A stretch of DNA of 64,000 bases, taken from Aphrocallistes beatrix (Eukaryota; Porifera; Hexactinellida; Sceptrulophora; Aphrocallistidae). The translations under genes were made by a program, and so were the position numbers. Below, one piece after another: positions 10,852-21,762 of the stretch. The DNA lies in assembly GCA_963281255.1 (NCBI GenBank), contig OY725502.1, positions 3,100,001 to 3,164,000 of the forward strand, given 5' to 3'. A model generated the notes under the pieces. The model ran no database searches and was not told where the DNA came from. It saw nothing but the letters and a program-made list of their open reading frames with translations. Each line of letters begins with the position of its first letter. Position 1 is the first letter of the stretch.

Positions 10852-11127
10852 ATGCTAGAATGACACACCATGGATTATCATGATCTATGCCAGAATGACA
10901 CGCATGCTAGATGACACACACCATGGATTATCATGATCTATGCCAGAATGACACGCATGCTAGATGACACACACCATGGATTATCATGATCTATGCCAGA
11001 ATGACACGCATGCTAGATGACACACACCATGGATTATCATGATCTATGCTAGAATGACACGCATGCTAGATGACACACACCATGGATTATCATGATCTAT
11101 GCGATAATGACACGCATACTAGATGAC
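10852..11127. repeat. 53-bp tandem repeat (about 5 units)
   Basis: Units contain CACCATGGATTATCATGATC, then TATGCCAGAATGACACGC. One related inverted pair occurs at 14128-14251, where two units form a hairpin around AGCCCT. Confidence 0.9.
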
Positions 11128-12027
11128 ACTAATATAAATTGGTTTAATAGTCTTGTATTTGAACTATAAACATTTCTCACTCGAATTATATTTCCATTCT
11201 TACAATAATTTGCATTTTTTTCAATGGATCCCAAAGAATGGGAAGAGACATGGCCTACTTAACTCAGGCCTCACAGTAGAATGGAAATATTGTACCAGGG
11301 ATGCAGTCGAAGCCGGTAATTGTTAATTAACCACAATATTTTATTCATGTTTATCTATTCACAATTACCCATAACATTTTCATTTAATCATGTTCGTATA
11401 TACTTTAATTTGTAAAAATAGTATTCATATATAATTTAATCATAATAATAAATATTTACATACATTTCTTTTTTGCACTAGCTACGTACTTACATTTGAA
11501 ATGCCGACCAGTTGCTCGGCACCTGGCTGCAAGTGTAACTACAAGTCTGAAGATCGTGTGACTCTTTTCAAGATGCCGCAGAAACCAGATCAACTTATAA
11601 GACACGCTTGGGTTCGGGCACTCCGCAGAGATGATATAGACGAGTTAAAGGCTGTTTACGTCTGCGCGAAGCACTTTAGGACTGAAGATATCGAGTACAC
11701 GCACAAGGTTCCCAACGGGGAAAGTACTTTCGCGAAATCCCTAGAGTGAACCCAAAGCTGAGGGATGATGCTGTACCAGTCTTTCTACCAAGATGTCCCT
11801 CATACTACTCCCAATCTGCAGCTAAGCGAAGTCGTCGGTCTCTCGACTCAAAAGATGACGAGTTCCTCAATCAAGCTTGGACACTTAGCGTGAGATCTGA
11901 TGCAGAAGAAAAAGAGAGATTCAAGGTTACATGCTTCCAGGAAATGCAAGGTAAGTTATCACTTATTTCTTTACCTAAAACCTGGTCATTATGGAACCCA
12001 GATGAACATTTTATTTTTATGCGTCCT

Positions 12028-12192
12028 CAGGGTTTCATACAGAGGGTAGCAGGGGGGGTACTTGCCCCCCCTGTTCATTCAAGTGCCCCCCTAGAAATAA
12101 AATGCATAACATGAAGAGATGTGATTTAGTACATGCCCCCCTTAGATATCCCATATTGCCCCCCTTGCATGCAAATCCTGTATGAAACACTG
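12028..12192. mobile_element. MITE with 5-bp duplication
   Basis: Inverted ends CAGGGTTTCATACAG and CAGTGTTTCATACAG (right, complement). GTCCT is repeated at 12023-12027 and 12193-12197. It is rich in poly-G/C runs and lies in the intron of the P-like gene. The superfamily is uncertain; the ends look hAT-like but the duplication is not 8 bp. Confidence 0.55.
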
Positions 12193-12787
12193 GTCCTAGT
12201 TTAGAGAGTTCTAGTATATTAGTTGATGTTTATTTGGTAGTAACGTTCGATCTTTCTATCAAGGCCTTTTGTAAAAATGTGATTTTTCCACATTCGCTCA
12301 GTTGCCTAAGTGATATTCGACAACTTGAATCACTTGTGAATGAAATTTCTAGTGCGCCTTATCGATGTGAGCCATCTAAGAATTCTGAATCTACTACTTC
12401 CCATATATCATCAGCGAATATCCATATCCAACAAGCCATTGATATTATGCATACCAGTTCGGATGTGGAAACATCTGAGCATCCAGAAATTTGTCGAATT
12501 CATTCAATGCCAGTTAGAAAACAGCCTTGTTCCCAAAAATAGACGTAGATACAACATACTCACACAAATATTATCTCTTAAAACACATCTGATCTCGCCA
12601 GCTTGTTATAGTATCTCCAGCACATGCCTTGCCTATCACTTCCTCACTTCAATACTTTAGAAAAATTGTACTCTTCATTTGGGCTCGAAAATGAATTATT
12701 TCCATTCCTGAGCCAAGCAACGTGTTCTTTTTCGAATGAACAAAAACATGTCATCCTTCAAATGGATGAAATTCACGTAAACCCGGT

Positions 12788-12944
12788 CAGTAGAACTCGG
12801 GATACAACGTACTTCGGTTTAGTACGTACTCATTTCTCTGAACCAGAATTCATTTATTATATAGATTTCTATGTAATATCAACTCGGTTAGTACGTGCTT
12901 TTTTTCCGCTTCCTGGAGGGGTACGTACTAACCGAGTTCTACTG
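12788..12944. mobile_element. pogo-like MITE inside transposase exon
   Basis: The ends CAGTAGAACTCGGGATACAA and a complement ending GAGTTCTACTG have TA on the right side. The insertion splits the P-like catalytic region right after the MDEIHV motif. Confidence 0.7.
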
Positions 12945-13798
12945 TATATCATACAAGGGAGGCAAAATTATAGGATCCAATATACGTGTATGTCCAGATA
13001 TCCTACGAAAACTGTAATTGCTATCATGGTCTCTAGCCTTCAGAAAAAATGGTCCTGTATTGTTCGTCTGTTACCATGAAGGGCCAGCGAGGAAAATTCT
13101 AGTCGAGCTTGCTTTAAACTCAATAGTAGATAACAATGATTGTGATGTCTGGGAAAATACATGTCCTTCCTGCAATATTCCTCGTTTTTCGATTCTACGT
13201 AGGTTGTTATTTGTTTCAGGAAATTGTACAAGTATGATAGCTAATAAAGTAAAAAAATATAATTCCATGGTAGTATGTAGAGGAATTGAAAAACGTAAAT
13301 TGAAAAAATTTAACTCTTAATATCCTTATATTTTAATATAGTATGTGTTTAACTTTATTTTTCTTTATTTAGTTCAGCTGTAAGCGCGGCCAACCTTTCT
13401 CACATGCCAGTAACTCAACCCTCAATTTGTTAATCGGAGACAACAACAGCGCTAAAATGATCGAAAGAAAGTTTATGTATTGTAAAACTGTTTTAATACA
13501 TTATTAATTGTGATTGTAATACTAGTATTGTCTTGTTTATTTCAATTATTTAAATGAAATATATGATATGATATCACTTCAATACTCAATATAGTATAGA
13601 TGATGGAGACATTTAAAATAGAAATTAATGAGGGTTAGATCAAATGTGAACGCTCAAGGCTATCACTCAAATCATTATGTACTTAAATTACCACGAAATA
13701 TTGAAAAGTTGGTATTTCATTGTTCGGCTTCGATCGCATCCCTGGTCCAAATTTCACATTCTACTGTGAGGCCTGAGTTAAGTAGGCCATGGAAGAGA

Positions 13799-14130
13799 TT
13801 TCAAATTATCTTACGGATAAAATATATCCGGCAAAAGTTCATGATGCTAAAATTTCGAGATTTGCAAAAAGGAATTTCGCAAGAAAGATGGCTAGTTATC
13901 AATTGAATCGAATAATGAACTATTGATATATGTTGTTTCTACACATCTCTTAAACGTATAAAATAATACTCATTTGAAAAATTCTTTTATATCCTATGCT
14001 TTTTACTATTAGAAATATCTCTCTCATTATAAGCGGAGTTGGTTGTTAAAATAATTCATTTATTTTACAGTATTCATTTAGTTATTTACACTTTCGAATT
14101 ATCAGAAATCTCATTCCATCAGTTTATATT
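13799..14130. other. Non-coding flank of P-like element
   Basis: Contains a short piece resembling a pogo-like end (ATAAGCGGAGTTGG near 14030). Nothing else is recognised. Confidence 0.35.
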
Positions 14131-14135
14131 AGTGT

Positions 14136-14251
14136 GTCATTCTAGCATAGATCATGATAATCCATGGTGTGTGTCATTCTAGCATACAACAGCCCTGTTG
14201 TATGCTAGAATGACACACACCATGGATTATCATGATCTATGCTAGTTTGAC
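14136..14251. repeat. 53-bp-arm hairpin
   Basis: Two copies of the 53-bp unit in opposite orientation around AGCCCT give an almost perfect stem. Confidence 0.85.
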
Positions 14252-14267
14252 TCACCTATTAATAATT

Positions 14268-14420
14268 ACAAACGCGCTTCGCTTGCTTGCGCTGCGCGGC
14301 TGGCGGACACTTTGTGTCCGCCGGAGGCGCCCTTCGGTCGCCATTGATTAATTATAAGGGAGATAACATCTCTAAATACGTCTGTCCTACTGTTATAATC
14401 GATATCGCACGAGGAAAAAT
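14268..14420 (-). mobile_element. Family A copy 3, truncated
   Basis: Begins at the terminus TACAAACGCGC, includes both hairpins and the AGATAACATCTC block, and stops after GATATCGCACGA. Confidence 0.8.
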
Positions 14421-14613
14421 CGTTACAAAAGCCCACTTTCGGATGGGAATGAAGTTGAAATTTGTATTTTTGCTTAAAGGCATTTCCTTGTCTTGAAAAT
14501 GTATGGTACAATGCTTATCTAATTGGGACATAGCGTGACCTTTGTTACACTAAGGCCTGTTCCTAGTGTAGAATTGAACTATGGATGTTGTTGAAATAAT
14601 TGATTATCTTATA

Positions 14614-14700
14614 CAGTGGAATTTGCTTAATAGCAATATTGCTCTATTAGCAACCAATTTAAATAGTGATCCCTGGATCCTTTATGGTAGCTTCAAGGGG
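14614..14700. mobile_element. One-ended pogo-like fragment
   Basis: CAGTGGAATTTGCTTAATAG preceded by TA resembles pogo/Tigger ends. No partner end was found. Confidence 0.35.
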
Positions 14701-15100
14701 GACTAAGGGGATATCTGGGATGAAGTGGAAGGGCAGTTTAGTGATGGGTGTTAGTTGGTGCTGGGTGTGGCATATTTGAGAATAAGAGTAGAGTATGGTG
14801 AACGAGTCTTTAGGTGGATTTTTCTCAGTGATTGTGGGGAAATAGAAGAGGTCCGTTATTGCCGAAACAATTTCGGATGGTTGGTGGCCAGTTCGTATTA
14901 GCGCTGGGGAGGTATCGCTGGAAGTAATTTTCCAGGGCTTCTCGGGGATGAGTGGCGAGGGAGGAGGAGCGATGGACTGGGGCTTGATAGGATTTCAATA
15001 TATGTTTTCTTAAGGGGTGGTAGGGTTTATTTAGGTGCCAGTTTGCGATGGGCCTTAGAGCCAAGGTGCCGGCAGTGTAATACAATATAGATGCCGAGTT
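14700..15100 (-). pseudogene. Penelope-like element fragment (post-RT region)
   Basis: A minus-strand frame contains HPREALENYFQRYLPS, which aligns with NPAEALDYMLRKYLPA in the larger Penelope-like copy at 40669-41577. Only the segment downstream of the reverse transcriptase active site is present. G/T-rich on the plus strand like its relatives at 22000 and 40500. Confidence 0.55.
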
Positions 15101-15751
15101 GGCACTTAAATATAGGCCCGTTTTAAATTATATGAAACACAATATGCTTAATGCTATTACATAAGAATAAACAAAATACTATAAGCTCGGGTCATGTCAA
15201 AATAGGAAGCAATAGTCGGGTCAAAATAGAAAGCAAATTGTCCTAACCCCAAAATAATAGCAAGAAATTGTTTTATTGCATTTTCCGTAGTATCATGTCT
15301 TAAGAGTGACATACTAAAAGTTTACCGAAATCGGACAATCCGAAAGTGGATTGGTACGACTCCGTCGTTGACCCCTGACTATACAAATCGCCGGTTTTGA
15401 AAACGGAAAATTAAACTTTCAAATGATTGCAGATCATTTTTATTGTCATATTCGTGTTCAGCATCAAATTTCCTACAATTTGATATATATATTGACTATA
15501 TTTTGGGCAAATATTTTCTGATCCTCCCTAGCAACGGCATGGAATGTGAAATTTCTAATGTGAAAATACTAAAAAACCACGAATGTGAAAATACTAAAAA
15601 CCATATCGAGTGACCCCTTGTTTTTCTCGGCTATGCTTGCTTAGTGCGAATTTCTTAATATTAATTTAAAAATATTATTACTTACGGCTGGTGGCATAAA
15701 TGTATTATTAATGGAAAACAAACAAATAAAATTTAAAATTTGATTTTCATC

Positions 15752-16024
15752 TCAACTGGGTCTTAGATTACTGCAGAAAACACTAGCACAGCTTTGTAAG
15801 ACGGAATCCTCTTTCATCAACCAGTGTAGAGAAGACTTCTCACACCGAGCGAATGCATGTAGAAAAGGTAGGCTGTCATAGATGTCGTTCTCAAGCGCCT
15901 GCTTTATAACGTTTATGTCATACAATACGGTTGGTTTCCCTTTATCCGAGTAGAAGTATATCTCTGTACTGTTGTTAATTTCGTGATCCCTGAAAGACCT
16001 ACAGCCTCTGCCACGAAATTTCAC
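15752..16024 (-). pseudogene. Fragment of CXC-associated hypothetical protein (F-L-H-A-F-x-x-C motif)
   Basis: About 90 codons with YDSLPFLHAFARCEKSSLHW. This resembles the conserved F-x-H-A-x-x-G-C-D-T-T-S block of a widespread uncharacterised invertebrate protein family that also has a CXC-like region. The GCDTTS core is degraded to RCEKSS. It lies opposite in orientation to the CXC fragment next to it, so the locus is rearranged. Function unknown. Confidence 0.45.
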
Positions 16025-16128
16025 TCTCTGAGGAGCTCCTTCCAGGTGATGTTGTGGAAGGGCATGACTGATGATATGGAGGTCACGAATGGGGATGGGA
16101 CTGTCAAGATAATAGCCTAATCCCAGTC

Positions 16129-16356
16129 ATGATGGACGCTAACCCTGCATCCGAAGCACTACTGAAAATGATTAATTGTAACTGTTCTACTGGTTGTAGT
16201 AGTCTCAGATATAGCTGCAGGAAACAAGGACTAAACAGCTCTCAAGCACGCGGACGATGCCAAGAGAACAACTGCGACAATGTGAGCAAAAGAACTGCAT
16301 CAGATGATGAAACGGAAGATAAAACTGAAATACGAGCATATCTATCAATCGACAGT
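16129..16356 (+). pseudogene. CXC (tesmin-like) Cys-rich fragment
   Basis: The frame PASEALLKMINCNCSTGCSS, then LRYSCRKQGL and CQENNCDN, gives the Cys spacing of the CXC-like block seen in the same uncharacterised family. It continues upstream of the first Met (16129). The pogo-like MITE at 16353 cuts it. It may be captured host sequence or part of the element's own gene. Confidence 0.55.
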
Positions 16357-16550
16357 CAACTCCGCTTAAGAGGACTACAGGTTAATCGGGCCGACAGCTT
16401 AATCAGACCACTTTTGTCAGGACCGGATTATTTATCACACATACATAGAAGCTATTGGAAAATAGACAGATATATTTTGAATAGGATTTTCTGCTTAATC
16501 GGACCAAAATGTCCTCTCACAGATGTGATCCTATTAAGCGGAGTCGAGTG
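16353..16550. mobile_element. pogo/Tigger-like MITE (198 bp)
   Basis: CAGTCAACTCCGCTTAAGAG at the left and GGAGTCGAGTG at the right; TA is present on the right. Same family as 2154-2578 and 33864-34051. Confidence 0.75.
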
Positions 16551-17160
16551 TATTTAACAATCTATCCCATCTAATTTTCCATTTATAAATTTCATAGGTG
16601 TTAAAAGAGTCAAATTTATGAGTTTTTTATACACTTATGCCACCAGCCGTAAGTAATAATATTTTAAAACTAACATTTAGACTATTTATATTAAGAAATT
16701 CGTACTCAGCAAGCATAGCCCTGAAAAACAAGGGGTCACTCGATATGGTTTCTACCAAATTTGGAGATTAGAATTTTCACATTCCAGGCCGTTGCTAGGA
16801 AGGATCAGAAAATATTTGCCCAAAATATAGTCAATATATATATCAAATTGTCGGAAATTTGATGCTGAGCACGAAAATGAATAAAAATGATCTGCAATCA
16901 TTTGAAAGTTTAAATATCCGTTTTCAAAACTGGCGATTTGTATATTGCGGGGTCAGCGACGGAGTCGTACCAATCCACTTTCGGATAGTCCGATTTCGGT
17001 AAACTTTTAGTATGTCACTCTTAAGACATGATACTACAGAAAAATGCAATAAAACAATTTCTTGCAATTATTTTAGGGTCATACATCATATTGACCTGAC
17101 TATAAACATAATAATTTAGACATGGAAAACTAGATGATACGTCTTGTACTCTTTATCCTT

Positions 17161-19650
17161 TCATGAAACACTGTCGATATAGATATTGATTCTCATTTCC
17201 TGTTCGCTCCTAATCCCAGTTTCACATATAATAGAAGGCCAGATAATATCACTGATTGCTGGCAACTCAGGGCCTTGCTGGCTAATTCTCACAAGTTGTT
17301 GCAAATGACATGAGGTTAGCGATTTGCGTTTGTAGTCGCCTCCAATTCTTGTGATGTAGCTGAAGCATCTTTCTACGGAGCATGTCCCCATTGGTATGGT
17401 AAGCATCAGGGCAGCGATTCCCGCATGTTCAGGATACATCTGCCTGGTATAAGAATCACTGACGAATTCAACCAGAAATTAACAATACCGTTTGTAGTAC
17501 AGTACACCCTCGCTAGTCCGAACCTCGCCAATCCGAACCCTCGCCAATCCGAACCTCGCCAATCCGAACCTCGCCAATCCGAACCCTCGCTAATCCGAAC
17601 ACTTCATTCTTAAAACCCGAACACCCAAAATATAATTTTATTTACTTTTATGATTTGAATAAACGTTTATAAACTGAAATTTATCATTAAGATTGAGAAA
17701 CCGCGTTAAATAAACATTCATAGCGAAATAATATCCTTAATATTCTAATAATACAAATTTATTATAATTAATGCCCTATTGAATTAGTGTTATTTCACTA
17801 ATCGGAACAAATTCACTAATCCGAGCGATTTTTTCGAACATTGGAACAGAGCTGTTCGGATTAGCGAGGGTGTACTGTATTGTTATTGCAGTCGATAATT
17901 CACAATGTCTCTTCAAAGAAATACGTAGATTCTTCTATAAGCTTAGTTTCGTTGGAACCTAAGGTTGACGCAACTCTTGGTCTTTTGGCTGACCCTGTAT
18001 GATGAGTGAATGCAACCATAGATGCAAGAAGCTCTTCACATTGATAAGATCGGACCTGTCGCCTAACTGGATAATTTATTATTTCAATGCCAACTTCTTC
18101 TAGATCTTTGATCACTAAGCTTAAATTGTCATTAATTACTGCCTTCACTGCGATGGGGTTCGCTCCATCGTGCAATTCACAGATAACTCTGTTAGTATGG
18201 CAAATAGCGTCACTAGTTGCCGGAGTAGAACTCTGGAATATGACTGACAGGTGAGCAAGTTTGTCAAATATATAATCCAAATAAATTAAAATATTTATCT
18301 TTTCTATGCATACAAGTTTCAAAAACAGACCAGCTGCAGTAGATCTATCAGTGGCTTCGAATTCGGGCAACTCTGAGATGTAATCAAGTGTAAAGGCTAC
18401 ACTAGGAAGTATATCCAGAGCGCGTGAGATAGCGCCAGAATAAAACAGCCATCGAGTACAAGCAACACTCATAAGTCCTTTGAACCGTCCTTGAGCTGTA
18501 GGATCAGTTTGCTCCTTAAGAAGCTCATACTTTTTGTTGCTCTTATGAAAGAACGTGAAAAGCACTTGTACAATCGAATCCTCAACAACAGGGAAATCTC
18601 TGCTAACAGCTTTAGAGACCAATTGAAGCCTGTGTGCCCTGTAATGTTAATAAATTAAGTGAGGTAAATTCCAGTGTCGTGTCATCAAGCAATATAGATC
18701 CTTGTCTGGCGAACTCATAACCGACGCACCATCGAAGGAGACACACTTCGGACAATTTGTAGTTATATTGCGATAGCTGAGTCCGATATTGATGGTATCA
18801 AAGAGTACCTCTTCCTTAGTAGATGTCATGGCATTGATGAAAAGTAGTTCTTCAACCGTATTTACTGATCCATTGGACTCTTCAAGGAATCTCGCATAAA
18901 CTCCTAGCAACGACTTATTATTAATAGATGTCTCATCAGCCATAATAGTGTAAGCACCATACTTGTCAATACTACAACGAAGTCTTGTACTCACTTTGTC
19001 ATCAAGGACCTTGTCCATTAGATACATGAATTCGGATGTTGTAGTCGTGCTTCGATACGTAGCATTCTTGTCCCTAGTTTTAGCAAAACGGCACATATAA
19101 GACTCCATCGAACATATTTAAATCAAGTAACTTCTCAAACTTTTTTTCGTAAGTTTAAGCGTCTTCTTCCCTCGATTTGGCATCAAGAAGAGCTCTGTTG
19201 GTGAGCTGATCAACAACTGATTGAGACACACCATTCATGATTTTCTCTATGTCCATGCTTTGCATTGTAGAAGTAGCTTGTCTTCCCGCTTTTCTACCAG
19301 GCTGCTTATTCCTAGGCACACCACAGGTTACGAACAGTACATCATTGGTAAGGATTTTACGAAGCTTAGTATTAAATTGAACAATGTTTGCAGAAATACA
19401 GATCACCTTACAAGATGAACCAGGAGAATTGCACCAATAATGAAGTTCGTAAAACTTTATTTGGGGGAGCAGCAACATCGTGATTCAAAGTACTAGGATC
19501 TTGTTGCTCATCTTCATGCGACATTGATCCAGTTTGCTCGATAACTACAACTTTAGAATTGGTAAATGATCTAAAAGGCCCTGCCACAATAGACACATCT
19601 TTTTCATTTGTGACTTTCTGTACGTCACCCTTCCGTGTTGCTGAATACAT
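17161..19650 (-). pseudogene. hAT-family transposase, interrupted
   Basis: Read on the minus strand. 19408-19650 and 19155-19478 give a Ser/Lys-rich N-terminal region. 18647-19108 contains MADETSINNKSLLGVYARFL and CVSFDGASVMSS, the RNase H-like core with its catalytic Asp motifs. 17900-18622 has the TRWLFYSGAISRALD block of the insertion domain. 17161-17439 holds the C-terminal dimerisation region (MGTCSVERCFSYITRI, RKSLTSCHLQQLVRI). The pieces are in different frames and a TA-flanked MITE (17500-17877) separates the last two. The closest family is the ZNF862/DUF4371-like hAT group. The expected role is DNA transposition; this copy is broken. No terminal repeats were assigned. Confidence 0.75.
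17500..17877. mobile_element. pogo/Tigger-like MITE (378 bp)
   Basis: CAGTACACCCTCGCTAGTCC and its complement, with TA on both sides (17498-17499, 17878-17879). Four CGCCAATCCGAACC units lie inside the left end. Related to 56818-57149. It splits the hAT pseudogene. Confidence 0.9.
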
Positions 19651-19689
19651 AATATATGAATGGAGTAATAAACGTTGGGTTAGCTATAA

Positions 19690-19790
19690 CACCAGTAAGT
19701 AAAATATTCATATGATTACTTTTAAAATGTGAAAATCTGATTCCACATATTCAAATACCCTAAATTGGCCGTTGAGAACGCTTAACACAA
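19690..19790. repeat. Direct repeat flanking the GC-rich MITE
   Basis: AAATATTCATATGATTACTT with ATACCCTAAATTGGCCGTTG is repeated near 20755-20850 (ATACCCTAAATTAGTCGTTG). It suggests a local duplication around the MITE at 19902. Confidence 0.6.
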
Positions 19791-19901
19791 ATTAAAATGT
19801 TTCTAAATGTATTAAAAGATGTATATAAACTAAATTTATGTAGAACTCATAACATTCACATATTATCACTTTCAAGTGCGAAATTCGGAATCTATTTAGC
19901 C

Positions 19902-20671
19902 CAGTGGCGGGCAACCTTAATCCTTAAGTGGGCCAGAATTGGGGCCCGCGAGGGGTCTCGCGCAGAGTTACACGCGGGCCGAAATTTGTAACCGCGGCTC
20001 GCAACTGAATTATTCGGCCCGCAAGAAGCCCACATAAATATTTTTGGCCCACGTTGTAAGTTACTAACTATAGAGAGACACTTAGGGAATCCTTTTATTG
20101 GAGTGAGTTTCTGCAAACACAAATAAGTGGAAACTAAAGTTTTTTTTTCCATTTACGTAAATATTCCTTAATTGGTACCTCATGACAATTAAAAACATCG
20201 TCTCGGTTATCATCGCGGGGAGTCCTGCCAAGATTTCCGGCCCGTGGAGCCCACAAACTATTATATTCGGCCCGCACAGCCCGCGGGCCGATAATAAAAG
20301 TCGGACCGCAGCCCGCAGTCCTGCGGACCGATCCGGCCCGCGTACAACTCTGGTCTCGCTGGTCCCAAATCTGTCAATTCTTGTTACAGTCACATCACCA
20401 TGGCCGTAGCAAGAACTGACATTAGAAACCTATATGGAAGCAATGTAATAACTAAAACTATGCTTATAAAAGCAAAAATAACTAAGTGAATAAATTGAAG
20501 CATTATATAATAATTATAAGATATATTGATATTCAGTACCAATTTCACACGAAGATTAGGCGGGCCAATTTTGTATTACAATCACTAACACGCGGGCCCC
20601 ATAATATAGTGTTTGAAAAGAGTCGCGGGCCATCAAATTTAGTCTCGCGGGCCCCAGGTTGCCCACAGCTG
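19902..20671. mobile_element. hAT-type MITE, GC-rich (770 bp)
   Basis: The ends CAGTGGCGGGCAACCT and (complement) CAGCTGTGGGCAACCT are flanked by ATTTAGCC and ATTTTGCC, a 7/8 match to an 8-bp duplication. The interior is full of GGCCCGC-like blocks, far above the local GC level. Short open frames in it are not considered genes. Confidence 0.75.
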
Positions 20672-21154
20672 ATTTTGCCGTTGGGAACTCGCCTTTAGCA
20701 TAAAATAAGAATTTTTCAAAAGGTGTGAAAATATGTATATGCGTATCAATATGTTAATAGCTCATAAAATATTCATATTATTACTTTTAAAGCGGGAAAA
20801 TCGGATTCTACTACATGGTGAAATACCCTAAATTAGTCGTTGAGATCTTACTTATTTCTTTAAACAAAGCTTTGCAGTGGTGGTGTTTAAAATATGAATA
20901 TATACTTATAAAAACCGGAAGTGATGAGATTTTGCTAAAAAATGTTGACGGTGTACATCTACACCATAATAAGATCCTACATGCGAAATCTGGAAAAAAT
21001 TGGACTGTTAGATTTCGCAGTAGCGCGCGTACATACATATATACATACATACGGACGGATGAGATACTCTGTCCATGCCATAAGGGCATTACAAATTAGT
21101 AATTCAGATGTGTACTGGTAGTTTATGAATCTAAAATCAAAAATAGAATATTTG
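20672..21154. other. Unannotated segment
   Basis: Contains the second copy of the 100-bp direct repeat (about 20755-20850). No gene is recognised. Confidence 0.35.
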
Positions 21155-21262
21155 TTACTGTTTGAGCACCTATTCCTTTATGAATAGAGCCACTTTAATT
21201 ATTTAATTAATTAAATTATTTGTATGGAGTTTCTCGTGGTGGTCGATTACTTTTTGAGTGTG
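21155..21262. mobile_element. Tc1-like MITE, right end only
   Basis: CTATTCCTTTATGAATAGA and GTGGTGGTCGATTACTTTTT match the right part of the MITE at 48344-48797. Confidence 0.55.
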
Positions 21263-21762
21263 TATATACGTATATATGTATATCTGTAACGAATTGATTG
21301 AGGAAACTGTCAGGTACATAATTTTTTGGCATGTGGGTCTTTTGGCTATGGCTCCACTATGTTCTGACCTCAGACCAAAATGTCGACTCATCATGGAATT
21401 ATGACGTCATTGTCACCTTTTTCATTATTTGAAATTTCAGCTTTTCGACTATAACTCAGTCATTTTAGGTGATAGAAGGCTGGAAATTTTAATAGAATGT
21501 GCATATTATTATATCTCAAATATGATATAACTTTCATTAAGAAAGGATGACTCATCACTCTGTTATGACGTCATCATTACTCAGCAAAAATTGAAAATTT
21601 GACAAAATTGGTGATTTTTCGAGTGATATCAATTATAATATCACTAAGACAGACGTATTTAGAGATGTAATTAATGAATGTGAGCCCAGGTGCCCGAAAG
21701 GCGCCTCCGGCGGACACAAAATGTCCGACAGCCGCGCAGCGCAAGCAAGCGAAGCGCCTTTC
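21263..21762 (+). mobile_element. Family A copy 4
   Basis: From a short TA-rich tract and ATCTGTAACGAATTGATTG to the degraded terminus GCGAAGCGCCTT. TGACGTCA is present at about 21402 and 21567. It lacks the ATCCTTACT 5' end. Confidence 0.8.

Larger units (their letters stand above)
11501..13320 (+). pseudogene. P-like transposase with N-terminal THAP domain, broken
   Basis: The THAP finger starts at 11501 (MPTSCSAPGCKCNYKS; C2CH with CAKHF; AVPxF box near 11770). A one-base frameshift falls before the AVP region, around 11715-11735. The first exon ends at a consensus donor after ATGCAAG (11950). The intron holds a 165-bp MITE, and the next exon starts after an AG near 12300. Downstream are RRRYNILTQ, SPACYS and the catalytic-domain motif VILQMDEIHV (12756-12785). 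This is followed by a pogo-like MITE at 12788-12944 and then IMVSSLQKKWSCIVRLLP-type sequence. The C-terminal part is short compared with P/THAP9 transposases (internal deletion). It is homologous to the gene at 27150-30568. The expected role is DNA binding and cut-and-paste transposition; this copy cannot encode it intact. Confidence 0.85.
11249..13791 (+). mobile_element. P/THAP-type DNA transposon (2.54 kb)
   Basis: The inverted ends start CATGGCCTACTTAACTCAGG and match for about 70 bp including GCCTCACAGTAGAATG. The 7-bp target duplication GAAGAGA lies at 11242-11248 and 13792-13798. The interior encodes a THAP zinc finger followed by P-type transposase segments. The ends match those of the fold-backs at 28727, 35237, 36548 and 52886. 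P elements are usually reported with 8-bp duplications, so 7 bp is notable. Confidence 0.9.
10841..14196. mobile_element. Possible larger element with 53-bp terminal repeats, host of P-like element
   Basis: AGCCCTGTTGTATGCTAGAA at 10841 is mirrored by its complement ending at 14196. The left side holds about five tandem 53-bp units and the right side one inverted unit. The P-like element at 11249-13791 lies inside. No coding content outside the P-like element is recognised, so this may be a fold-back or MITE family. Confidence 0.45.
15212..17103. mobile_element. Fold-back element with ~0.48-kb arms
   Basis: The left arm 15212-15705 and right arm 16628-17103 are inverted copies. Shared landmarks are GACATACTAAAAGTTTACCG, CAATCCACTTTCGGA, GATCTGCAATCATTTGAAAG and TATGCCACCAGCCGTAAG. 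The outer edges read ATAGTC(A/G)GGTCA. The ~0.9-kb centre carries two gene fragments (15752-16024 minus, 16129-16356 plus) and a pogo-like MITE (16353-16550). No target duplication could be fixed. Confidence 0.75.

Noticed and set aside
10852-11127. CRISPR-like direct repeats
   Set aside because: Units are contiguous with no variable spacers, and the context is eukaryotic.
19892-20409. Pro/Arg-rich frames
   Set aside because: Caused by GGCCCGC repeats of a hAT-type MITE.
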